Assembly: GCA_037178855.1 (NCBI GenBank)
Contig: JASJZC010000005.1
Span: 2,976,001 to 3,040,000, forward strand
DNA: 64,000 nt
DNA from: Oscheius sp. JU75
Lineage: Eukaryota; Nematoda; Chromadorea; Rhabditida; Rhabditidae
Reading direction: 5' to 3'
How positions within the stretch are numbered: position 1 is the first letter of the stretch; every line of letters starts with the position of its first letter. Below are positions 13,208-23,284 of this stretch, piece by piece. The position numbers and the translations under genes were made by a program. The notes under the pieces are model-generated. The model worked only from the letters and a program-made list of their open reading frames with translations, was not told the DNA's origin and did not search any database.

Positions 13208-14684
13208 TTAGGAATCAGGAAGGCCTTCGTTAGCAACTTTGGCAGCCTCAGGAGCGGAGGCACTCTTCATAGCCGTTTGCATCTCGTTGACGCGTTCGAC
13301 GAGCTTCTGGTTTCGGTCACGGAGCTCCTGAAGTTTTTTTTTATTGCGAGGAAGAAACATGACTAACTGTATTCTTGTCCTTGAGGCGCTCCATCTCCAA
13401 ATGTCCCTCCTCGAGTACTTGAAGACGTTCCTTCAGCGAAGTCAGCAGAATGTTGGCACCGTCAAGATCTCCGATTGCACGATCTACCTCCTACAACTAA
13501 CGTTTGTTTTTGTAATCGAAAATTTGAACCTTCTGCAGTCCGAGTTTTTCCTGATCGTGAGCACTTGTTAGGGTTTCCCTCTCCAAAATCTTGGACTGCT
13601 CAGCCTCGCGCATATTCTGGACTTTGGCCTGTAAATGCATAGAGAAGTAGGTAAGGCCTGCACACCTCGAGATCCTGAGCCAGCTCAATTTTGCTTCTTT
13701 CGAGATCAGCGATCGTGGTCTTCAACGTGGTGATTTGAGACAAAAGCTCATGTTGACGAGACTCCAGCTCCTTTTCCACGAGGCGTACTTGATCCAGAAG
13801 CCCTCTTCTCTCCTCCTCGCTCTTGACCAAAGAAAAAACCATGCTCTTATTGTCGCGCTTTGACTCCAGCAGTTCGTTCTGGACACGATCACACTTGGTC
13901 TTTAGCAGCCGGTAGTCTTCCGAGGCACGGTTTTGCGAAGAAATGACAGAAGCTGCCTCGTTTCTGGCCTGAAATTATTGTGAGTACAAGAAAGAGATCC
14001 ACTAGCCTCAAGGATCTTGTTGGCAGACTCATTTTGCTCAGCGGTCAACTTTCGAAGCTTACCATTCAGATCGGAAACCACGGCTCTGAATCACATGCGT
14101 GAAATGGAAATTGAAGAACATACTTCATTTCGGAGCACTTGTTCTCGGCAGCCATGCGAGCATTCTTGTGCTCTTCAATCCGACCTTCGACAGCAGTCTT
14201 TCCAGCTTCTGCGGCAGCCACATCGGCAGTCAAAGTAGCGATCTGCAAAGCTTACATCAGACATAAGTATAAATCCTACACGAGAAAGAAGATCCGCAAG
14301 GTGGGAAGCCAAGAAGGCGGTGTAAGCCGGCTCAAGATCTTCAAACTCGGCGAGACGAGAGTTGTACTTTCCGATATCGATATCACGAGCTATGATAACA
14401 GATTTGCAACGGTAGAAAGTTAGAAACCTTTGAGCTTCGGGATTTTCGAGACCTCCTCCGTTTTACTCTTCTTGGCTTTATGTGGCCGAGTCGCATTACC
14501 TTTCTTAGTTTGCGGCTTGTCCAAAAACTCGTTAGAAGTCTAAACATAAAAACGTGTACGTGTGAAGAAGTGACATTACCACGGCGAGCATTTTTGCTGG
14601 GCGGTTGAAGTAGAAGATGGCGTAAACGACGACAAACGTAGCAGCGGCGGTACAAAGGACGACAACAACCAAGGTAGGTTCCAT
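13208..14684 (-). CDS. Signal-anchored coiled-coil protein (kinectin/p180-like layout)
   Basis: ATG at 14684 begins MEPTLVVVVLCTAAATFVVV, one N-terminal membrane anchor, followed by FNRPAK and a lysine-rich linker (KKSKTEEVSKIPKLK). The rest, over about eight short exons, is almost all coiled coil with long heptad stretches (around RKLTAEQNESANKILEARNE, QVRLVEKELESRQHELLSQI, and LKERLQVLEEGHLEMERLKD). The end is EAAKVANEGLPDS with TAA at 13208-13210. The plan of an N-terminal ER anchor, basic linker and long coiled coil is that of ribosome-binding protein 1/kinectin-type ER proteins, though the protein is short (about 380 aa) and I see no decapeptide repeat. Function is inferred from layout only. 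Confidence 0.6.
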
Positions 14685-15022
14685 TTTATACAGACTAAAA
14701 TCTGTCTTTAGCCGAAATTCTGAGGAAACGACAAAACTATTTAGGGTTTTGTAGTGCTTTCCTGAGCAATCTTTTCACAAGCAGGCAGCCAATTATTACG
14801 ACAATTAGACATGAACAAGAGCAATTAAAAAGAAGCAAAAAATACTCAAGTCTACCGACCCTGCTTCCGGAGTGTTCAAAGTAAACGAGTCGGTTACGGT
14901 ATTACCATTATCCCCGCGCAGTGGTGAAGCATTTTGAAAAAAGGCCCGTGGTTTTTGCATTGCTACTTTTTCCTCAAAATTTGCTTTCAACGTGGTATAT
15001 TTTAGCTGCCAAATACTTCATA

Positions 15023-17109
15023 ATGGTTGCCTTCATCCCCGACATGGTACAAATTAACATCTATGGACTCACCCTAGCCGAAGTTCTCAAAAAAGGAGCG
15101 AACATCCCACATTGGCTAGTAAGTTTCTAGAGTTTTTTGCATAACTGCTTTTTAGGAATCGTTCGGAATTGGAGATTGTGTCGTTTTTGATGTCCCGAGA
15201 AGTGCTGGTCAAAAACAGCTGAGTCCCCATTACATTCGAAGTGTACGATGTTTCTCATCCTAATTTCAGTTTAACTTTAGCCAATTACAAGCTTCAACTC
15301 GTCCATTCCGTCCTCCCGCGCTGATTTACCGCCATACAACGAGGAAATAAAGATTGAGGAGCCGGATAACTTCGAACACGCTCCAGACAGTCCTGCCCGA
15401 TGTTCCACACCGATCCAGAGCGACGCAGATTTGTTCAACTGTACGATTAGTACTATCCATCAAGGTTTTCAATTTAGCGCATCTTTTAATCGCCATTTTC
15501 AAAAGATCGACAGGAAAATGAGCTGGACATGCGTACGATGGAACCGATTTTGGAAGAAGTCGAGGATGAGCCTCTGACCGTCGACGAGCATACAATCGCT
15601 GAAGCCGAGCGCCCTGTTCTCCTGAATCTGTCGACATCTCAATCTAACTTTTTTAAAACCCTCTTCACTGACTCTGTCATGGGTAATGCGGCTTATCTTT
15701 TTGACCAAAATAGTTGTTCAGATGTCATGATCGACTTAATAGATGCGGTCGTGGAAGCTCAAGACAAGCCTTGTCACTCAGTTGACGGTACGAGAAGTGT
15801 TTGACCTTAGCATTGTTCCAGAATCAGTTCCGGGTAACCTGACAGAAGTTGCTGACCAGTTCCATTCTGTTGCTCTGCAAGACACTTTGGGAGAAACTAG
15901 TTTCGACAGTGCAAATGAAGGTGAATCCGTGCTTGTGGAGAACGAGGAAGAGGCGCCTAACAAGGAGCAGAGCCTGCCGGAGTCCGGTCATACCGACTGT
16001 CCTGTCGACCAAATGGAAGCTTTGAACTTTTACCAGCAGAACTCTTTCGGCCGGGAAAGCTTCGGAGCTGCTTTTGACCAAGAAAACTTCGAAGATGCTG
16101 ATTTCGATTATGATGGCGACTCGATGTTTAAAGATGCAGAAGGGCCCCTTCCAAATGAGAACAACAGAGTCACCCAACCAATCGAAAACCCCGAGAAGAT
16201 CAACCTGACCGGCATCAAAATCAATCTTGGAAGAGGAGGAAATCGTGGTCGCAATCCTATTTCACAAGGTGATGGTCTTCGCGTCAATGTTGGAAGGGTA
16301 GGTGTTTCCTTCTTGATAAATTACTCAGTTCCAGTCAAAGAAGGCAATAACGAAAGACACGACGATTGTAAGGTGTGGCCATAGAGTATGTTTCGTGTTT
16401 CTAGGTCACACAAATGACGTGTTTAGGGTTGTACAACGACTCTGGTTCTTCGTCGTGGATATGGACGCGATCGTCTCCTCAATCATGCTAGAACACATTT
16501 GAATCTAGCCACGTGGAAGTGCATACACTGCGACTACGCTTCCCATTCCGAGCAAAATGTAACTCTTTTGATATGCAGAATGTATGGTTGTTGTGCAGGT
16601 TCGGTATCATCATCAAATAACACATAGAGGCGCCAAATTTGGATCGTGCAAGCAAGAATCCCTTGAAGATTTCAAGAGATTGCTCAAAATGTTCCGCGTC
16701 TGCTTCCCAGGTTGGGTATGTCTTCGTTCACCGGACCAACGGGTTTTACTTACTTGCTTTAATCTGAGTTGTTAAAGGAGCGCTGTCATTATGGGTGGAC
16801 GGCCTAACACGTTTTCAAAGTACCTAAAAATAAAAAAGCTATTTGAGGGAAAAAGCGTCGCGGGACCCGATTTGAAAACGCCTCCAGTCACCCACCCATA
16901 ATGAGCGTCCTTTAAGCGAAAGTGAAAACCCGTTGACCCTCTCTATATTCCAAACCATAGTTTGTTCGTTGCAGAATGCCAATATCCCAGTGTGCGACAT
17001 TGATCCCGAATATCTTACTGAAGCCACAAGAAAATACAAGTATTTAGATATTGATGCTCTCATCAAACTCCAGACGGTCAAGCGTGGAACAAATCAAAAT
17101 TCTTCCTGA
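15023..17109 (+). CDS. C2H2 zinc-finger protein with long acidic N-terminal region
   Basis: Exons from ATG 15023 (MVAFIPDMVQINIYGLTLAE) to TGA 17107-17109. The first 350 residues are acidic and serine-rich with no domain I recognise. A segment LTGIKINLGRGGNRGRNP precedes two C2H2 fingers: the first has Cys-x4-Cys and ends LLNHARTH (about 16390-16510), the second is CIHCDYASHSEQN followed after an intron by VRYHHQITH. A helical tail (CDIDPEYLTEATRKYKYLDI) ends the protein. It is probably a DNA-binding regulator in the nucleus. The last intron (16716-16974, 259 nt) is much longer than the rest because it carries a foldback element. Splice joins around 16280-16440 were chosen because they restore the Cys/His spacing. 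No specific orthologue is recognised. Confidence 0.6.
16772..16915. mobile_element. MITE-like foldback element inside an intron
   Basis: The left end AAAGGAGCGCTGTCATTATG pairs with the reverse complement of the right end (AAAGGACGCTCATTATGGG) apart from a 2-nt gap and one mismatch. Inner bases (CGTTTTCAAA against TTTGAAAACG) also pair, so nearly the whole 144 bp can fold back. TTAA flanks both ends, which could be a TTAA or TA target duplication. There is no coding capacity. Confidence 0.7.
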
Positions 17110-17204
17110 GTGCTCGTCAAATCGTCTGTAATATCTTTAGTTTTCCTGTAAATTTATTGTTGCCAATTTCGAAATAGTATAGCTTCGTTATTTGTGCTCG
17201 CTTG

Positions 17205-18014
17205 ATGTCTGGAGGACGTCCTTCGAACTCTTCCAATACTATTCCAACTGTTCCACCAACTACTGCTCTTCATGGTTCGTTCCCTATCTCTCCCTCGATC
17301 AATCTAACAGTTTCTAAAAGTGTGGGTGGTCTGGCTCTGGGCTGTTGTGTAGAGCCGTCCTCGGTCATCTGGATGATGTTGACTCTGTTCACCGTGACCG
17401 TCTTCCTCCTCGTCCTCTTCTGTGTTCTGACTGTAGCTACTCGATGGATTTACAAGCGTCGGATGACGAAGAAATGCGACGCCTTGAGAGCCAAATATCT
17501 ACAGGAGGACAAGCAGCACAAAATGGACGAGATTAGGGTTAAGCGACTCGCTCTTCGGCCCATTCTGCCCTTTCGACCGAATCGCAACGAGACGAAGATA
17601 GTGGAGACTCTCTTTGAGAGGAACATCGTCAATTTGAACGACGAGAAAGGAGCAGTTGGTCCAAGAAATCCGATGAAGATGGTTCCCAATGGAAAGCTGA
17701 TGAACGGTAGAAGAGTCTTCGAGACAAGAAATCCGGCGAGAACGATTCCCTGCGATGAAGTGGACTGCGAGAGACTTTTCGTGACGAAGAGTCAGCTCTC
17801 GGGGAAGAAATTGAACAAGATAGACGATGAACAATTGGAAAAAACTCAAAAGGACGAGGAACAGGAGGACAGCTCGAAGAAGATGACCAAAATGACCACG
17901 GAGACTATATCGGCAGACTCTTTCCTCACATCGAGAAGTCTATCCATGACACCGACTGGATCCGATAGCCCATACGTGGCTGCTTCCTATGAGACTCCCT
18001 TTCGAGACGAATGA
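17205..18014 (+). CDS. Single-pass membrane protein with basic/acidic cytoplasmic tail
   Basis: One uninterrupted reading frame of 269 aa from ATG 17205. The N-terminal 50 residues are Ser/Thr/Pro-rich with NSS and NLT glycosylation sites and lack a signal peptide. One membrane segment follows (VIWMMLTLFTVTVFLLVLFC, residues about 55-80), then WIYKRRMTKK, so the tail is predicted in the cytoplasm. The tail is highly charged and ends with a serine/threonine-rich region. No family is recognised. It resembles the broken gene at 12.3-13.1 kb in plan (Thr/Ser-rich outside, one membrane span, basic tail). The lack of introns is unusual among its neighbours; a short intron at 17276-17352 is possible but not needed. 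Confidence 0.5.
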   Translation: MSGGRPSNSSNTIPTVPPTTALHGSFPISPSINLTVSKSVGGLALGCCVEPSSVIWMMLTLFTVTVFLLVLFCVLTVATRWIYKRRMTKKCDALRAKYLQEDKQHKMDEIRVKRLALRPILPFRPNRNETKIVETLFERNIVNLNDEKGAVGPRNPMKMVPNGKLMNGRRVFETRNPARTIPCDEVDCERLFVTKSQLSGKKLNKIDDEQLEKTQKDEEQEDSSKKMTKMTTETISADSFLTSRSLSMTPTGSDSPYVAASYETPFRDE

Positions 18015-18232
18015 GACGAGGGACTACCGTGGACAAGAAGATCCGACTCGACGAGTTTCGAGCGGATTCTCACATCTGCAAGCTGTGGCTAAGAAGAGTC
18101 TCCTATCCCGAATGGCCACCGAGACGCGGAGAGTTACGACGAATGTACAATAGAATAACTTAGGATTATTAATGGTTCATTGGGTAGGCGGGAAACCGAG
18201 ATAGACACATAAGGGGTGGGAGAAGAGTGAAG

Positions 18233-19780
18233 TCAGCTGGGAGGGTAGAATGCTCCAAAAGGTTTGTTCTCTTTGTCGGCAAGGAACTTCTGGTTCAGCT
18301 GGGCATTAAGTTGCTCGATTTCCTGAACAGGCTGTGAATAATGTACAGAGAGCTGACTGACCGTCTGTTGGGCCGCGACTCTCGCCTGAAGACTTTGCTT
18401 TTCCATAAACAGCTTCTGCATCTGATGCTGAAGTTCTTGGTTGTGCTAAAAAACATAGTTCAGTTGCTTCTATTCACTCGAATACCACAGTGAGCTGTTG
18501 CTTCTGAAACTGGAGATCCTTCTCTCTGGTGGATCTTTTCTTTCGAGACAACTTGGCTGCCTCGTTGTTCTTCGCCCTCTTCTGGAGATACCTGAAAGAC
18601 AAACGATAAGTTCAGAAGAAGAGACCACGGTCACACTCTCTCACTCTCACACTCATACTCAGTCTCTCTCTCAGTCTCACCACCTTACCGGATGTCGGTT
18701 TAGAGAGTAAGAGTTTCAGAGAAGGGGTCTATCTGAAATGGATTGGAACAAGACCAGGGGGTCTTGAAAGGGGAAAGGTCTGGTCACAAACTTGCTGTGT
18801 TCTTCCGGTGATCGATGTTTTTGACCCGGGTCCGAGGGCGGAGAACTCTCGTTCAGGACGGTCGAAATGTCGAGGAAGGAGGGATTCTGGTACAGTGAGC
18901 TGACTGGAGTACCGTAGTTGGGGAGCATAGAACCTCTGAAAAGACATTACTTGTTTAAGACGGTGCTCTCTTCCCGCGCACATCAATCTCCCCGGATTAC
19001 GGTAAGTAGCGATAATGGTCATTAGAGCACTTTTGACGGATCTTATCGCCTACGCAGATGGCGAGGTCGAGACAGAAAGGAGCCGAAAACAAAAGAGTGG
19101 AGAGATCCCATTGGGAAGAGAAACTGGCTCCCTTTGGTAGGACATTTTGGTTTCTGGGGAAAGTACTGTAACATGTGGAAAAAAAAGTTTAGAGAGAGCT
19201 CTGTTCCTTTTCTTCTAGTTCCTTTAGAAGGCCATCTTCTTAAAATAAAACAAAGAGGCTCACGTTATGGCAGTTGGATATGTCGGGTAGAAGCCGGAGT
19301 ATTCGATACCGTTGGAGTAGGCTGGCAGCATGGCTTGTTGCGTAGGTGGAGCGGTACCAGTTGCGCAACCGTCGCCTAAGAGCACAATTGAGTGTGGTAT
19401 CTGTCGTTGGGTGTGGCCCCAATGGCATCACGTCGTGCCGACTCTCTCACTATCGCACACTCTCTCAAGGGACCATCGACATAGGTGGGCCTGTTTACCG
19501 CACTTGGAGAGGAGGTCAGCTCGTGCTTCGGACAAAAAGAAAAAAGGAAGAGAACTCTTGATTGCGCCTTTGGCAGGTTCGGGTGATGGTAGGGATAGTG
19601 AGTGTTTAATGCAAGGTCAAAGTTTGTGTGCGCTTTGACAAGGTTTCAGACAGGAATGAGGATGTTTCTGTCAAATACAACCCACATTCTACTTGTTCCG
19701 AGACTATTCTTCCAAGGATCCGCCTCGAACCAAGAAAACTCACCGACATAAGAGTACTGCTCGTCGTCGTAGTAGTGCAT
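18233..19780 (-). CDS. bZIP transcription factor, PAR/CES-2-like
   Basis: Five exons: 19780-19744, 19375-19264, 18935-18792, 18591-18486, 18445-18233, total 203 aa, every join in frame. The start MHYYDDEQYSYV leads a Tyr/Pro-rich region (LPAYSNGIEYSGFYPTYPTA). The basic region is KYLQKRAKNNEAAKLSRKKR, with the invariant N-x7-R of bZIP proteins (NNEAAKLSR), followed by a leucine-zipper helix across the last two exons. KNNEAAKxSR is the signature shared by PAR-type factors (HLF/TEF) and nematode CES-2. It would bind DNA as a dimer in the nucleus. The third intron (18791-18592) contains a CT/CA microsatellite. Confidence 0.8.
18631..18682. repeat. CT/CA-rich simple repeat in bZIP intron
   Basis: Imperfect run of TCTCTC, ACTCTC and CACTC units within an intron of the bZIP gene. 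Confidence 0.8.
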
Positions 19781-20919
19781 CGTCTCTCTCGAAGACCGAC
19801 TGACTGTAAGGCGTTCCCTTTTTCAAATTTCACTTTGCGTGATACCCTCGGCTTACATGTTCGGATTAGGCATACATCAGAATGAGACAATAAGGCTCAC
19901 CGGTGTGACCAATGGCACCTGTTCTGTTTGCACAGGGTGCGAAGAGTCCTTCTCGACTATCCGAAAAGAGGACCTGCTGATGGGAAACACAATGTATATA
20001 CTGTCATGGAAAGTATCTGGATTGTGAGGAAGGAGAACAACTTCTGAGAGAAACTCTCCAAAAACCGAGACAAGGCCCTAGTTCGGATGTTGTCTCTGTA
20101 TTAATCCACGCTATAACCCTGTCTTTTTGAAACACTTTTTAACTCTCTTTTTTTTTTTAAATTACCCTCGCTTCTGGGTGTTTCAGAAGTTTATATTGTC
20201 AATTAGGCAGTTACTTTGTGTGCACACTAATTGTTGACAGTTCAAGCGAAGATGAGTCTGTTGGGAAGATAGCTTCGTTTGGAGAACGTTGCAAATGTTA
20301 GGGTAGCTCGACTGGCAAAGAACGTGTGAACAGGTTGAAGTGGGATAGAAGGACCAGCATGGCTCAACAGAAGAGTATTGAAAACCGGGCAAAGTTCAAA
20401 GGAACGAGGTTATTATTACCATTGAGCCCCAAGGGACGTCTAAGGCAGTCCCGAGCAACTCAGATTCGAATGCTCCAGTCATTAGCCTGTGTTGTCGATC
20501 CGGGATTCGTCTTTGGAGAGACTCAAATCAGAATTAGAGACAGGGGTGCCGTCGAGGTGTAGAGAGATTGATCGTCGGAAATCACTGGAAAACTGTCATA
20601 TAACAAAGAACATGTCTACCAATATACCCTTTTCGCCTCATTTTCCAGAGCACGATTGACGGTAACAAATTCTGCGGAAGTTCTTAGGCAAGAAGATCGA
20701 CAGCTGACAATCTTTGAGAAAGGAATCCATGCGGTTTGTCTCTTCGATTTCCTTGCAGGCTTGAAACCTGCTCGAAACAAAAAAAACGCGCAAGTTGCAC
20801 AAGTATTGCCAAACGTTATGAGACCGCGGACGTAAGGGTATTGCAAGTGACTCGACTCGGGTCCGGTTCAAATGCCCTAAAATGGTGTTTCCACAACGGT
20901 TAACGTCCGATTTTCTCTT
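19781..20919. other. Gene-poor stretch
   Basis: The promoter of the bZIP gene lies at the left edge. Beyond that only short open frames without recognisable content are found on either strand. At 20851-20868 the sequence GACTCGACTCGGGTCCGG is nearly the inverse of 21687-21702, just outside the transposon-like element. Confidence 0.4.
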
Positions 20920-21615
20920 AGTTTAAGGGTAATAGTTCGGCAGGTGGCCCCGTTCATTCAAACGGGATTTCGCGCACTTTTTCTTTTTGGCGGGTTTTGA
21001 ATTTTCTTCACGATTTTGATATTCTCCCCTGTTCTTCATCATTTTCTGCTAGGATCTAACGTTTTCTCCTCTCCAAAATAATATTTCGAGGCAAAATAGA
21101 GAACGCATCAAAAGGTATACAGATTAAAGTGAAAAGACATCGTTTGAATAATTCCTTCCGACGGACCTAGGGTAGGGTATAGACTTATCCGAATAGTTTC
21201 CATGGATTAAGGCCCCTGGCTCTTTGGAATGTACTCTCGCAGTACAAATGAATGTAGAGTCTTCTGGGTCGAGGACCGTACGGCTGCGACTCTGATAATC
21301 AAGAAGTAAATTGCTCTGGGAAGCATTATCTACTCCGATGAATGGAAGCCATACCGTCAGACTGTTCATCACGGCTACGTCCACCGAGCCGTGAACCATT
21401 CCCAGAATTTACGCGATACCAATACTTTTATTATTCTCCTACTGTTTTTGATATAAAAAAATGCAGAGAACATAGGAGAGAAGGCGGAAAACACCAAAAA
21501 AATGACGAAGAGGATATCAAGATGTGAAGGAAATTCAAAACCCGCTAAAAAGAAAAAGTGCGCGAAAATCCGTTTGAACGAACGGGGCCACCTGCCGAAC
21601 TATTACCAGTTTAAG
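20920..21615. mobile_element. 680-bp terminal-inverted-repeat DNA element with 8-bp target duplication
   Basis: The element spans 20928-21607. It begins GGTAATAGTTCGGCAGGTGG and ends with the inverse, and the inverted repeats continue for about 120 bp at roughly 85-90% identity. It is flanked directly by AGTTTAAG at 20920-20927 and again at 21608-21615, a perfect 8-bp duplication. An 8-bp duplication is typical of hAT-class elements but also of others such as P or Merlin. The interior has a 92-codon minus-strand open frame (21399-21124) with no recognised transposase motif, so it is probably a non-autonomous element. Confidence 0.85.
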
Positions 21616-23284
21616 CTATGTATGTCCTATTCATATTCATTCACTGCTTTATAAATGAAAAATATCCCAATTTTTTAAATACCAGTCGGACCCGACTCGA
21701 GATTTTCGACTTGAAACACAAGTATAATTCTCATAAGTCAGTCGGAAGAATGTCCCACTGGTTTTGACTCAGAAGCAACAGCCTTGCCGTAAAAGTGCTG
21801 AGCCCCGGAGCTGAAAGCATTATTTGGAAGATGGGTCATGCCGGATTTCTCCTAGAAACTGCTTACTATCGCGAGAATGTGGTCATGATACTGTTAGAAG
21901 GATGTGTCAATGTGAGGAGTGACTGGGCCTATGCCCAAAGAAAATCTACCGATCCAGAATGATGAGAACCTGGATGGTGGGTCATTGCTGAGTTGAATGG
22001 TTACTGTACAGAAACAGTGAAAGTAACAGTATGGAGATAAAGACAGATAGGAACAGTAGCTGTACTTGTTTGACCAGTATGGGCAAAAATCTTTAACATT
22101 TATTGAATCGATAAACAGAGATACTGGAAGTCGACAAAGATCTTGTTGAAGAGGCCTTCTCCTTGGTAGTCAATCCACTTGTTTTAGAGGTCAGAAATCG
22201 TTTCTACCAATGAGTGTCATCTTCAGAAACAGGAGGAAACGCTCAACATTTCCAGTATTGACGCTCGCCAGACAAACTCAGAGCAAGTTGGCGATCTTCT
22301 GCGGCTCCCTCAATATGCTACATGACGATCTGTGCGCTGAAAACTACTTTCTATCAAAACAAACATTGAACCTACGTTACAACAGTCGGTCATATAATGG
22401 AAAAGTGTCACACTCTGTCAGCGTATATTAACTTCTTCTAGAAACCTAGCAGAGTTCGAATACGCCAAGCGGGCGATGGGCGCTAGCGCAAGGAAGCGGC
22501 ACTGACGGGTTCTGAAACAAAAAAAAATAGATGGACCGTATTTCAACCTTGCGCCATACCAGTTTAATTTTTGATGCCGAAAGGGAAGAAATCCCCTGCC
22601 GATGGCATGGAAACGACCGCGAAGGGCGAAAAAGACGTTGTTTTTCATCCCTTATCGTCACGTAGCATATTCAGGGAGCAACAGAAGATCGCCAATTTGC
22701 TCTGAGTACCTGCTCCGGAGCCGTCCAAGGTTGCCATAAGTTTTTTCAGCTTAGCACACAAACATCATTGTTTTAGGGCAAAAGAGACCGCGATAAGAAA
22801 AAGAGCAACGTCCTCCAATAAAGACTGCTTTCGAAACGATGAAGTCCATTCTTCAAGGGGGCAAGAAACTCGGGCTCAGCGATCTTATGGAGGCTTTGTG
22901 AATTTGCCTATCGAGGCCTGTAGACAAGTCATGGTTTTCACGTATTTTATCTTGAAATAAATATACTACGTCTATGTTTTTCATGCCAATTGGCAATGGG
23001 CACTTGAAAGAGCGCATAAAAGGGCACTCACAAAAATCTGCCCACGAAACTTTTTCTATTCGCAAATGCCTGCCTCTTCATTTATTTTTTGACCATTTTC
23101 TCGTGTTAGGGATCATAGTTGGCAGTGTTTTATCTTTTTTATCTACCCGAGTGGAAAGCGTTTGCCAAAAAATATCCCGGGAAATACGAAAACTACAAAT
23201 TTTGTCTTTTGAAAACTTGTGCCCTTCTCCCACTTCTCTGTTTCCAAATTCTATTTCTCGTCAAACAAATTATTGTTTCAGGTG
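21616..23284. other. Gene-poor stretch upstream of dis3
   Basis: No gene is supported. It contains a 54-bp inverted repeat (22276-22329 and 22654-22707) and short unsupported open frames. The last bases before 23285 (TTATTGTTTCAG, then GTG before the ATG) look like a trans-splice acceptor for dis3. Confidence 0.4.
22276..22707. repeat. 54-bp inverted repeat with 324-bp spacer
   Basis: 22276-22329 and the reverse complement of 22654-22707 agree at 49 of 54 positions by eye, no indels. No target duplication is seen, so it may be a small inverted duplication and not a transposon. Confidence 0.75.

Noticed and set aside
22853-23065. Minus-strand open frame upstream of dis3
   Set aside because: No start context, no similarity and no splice partner.
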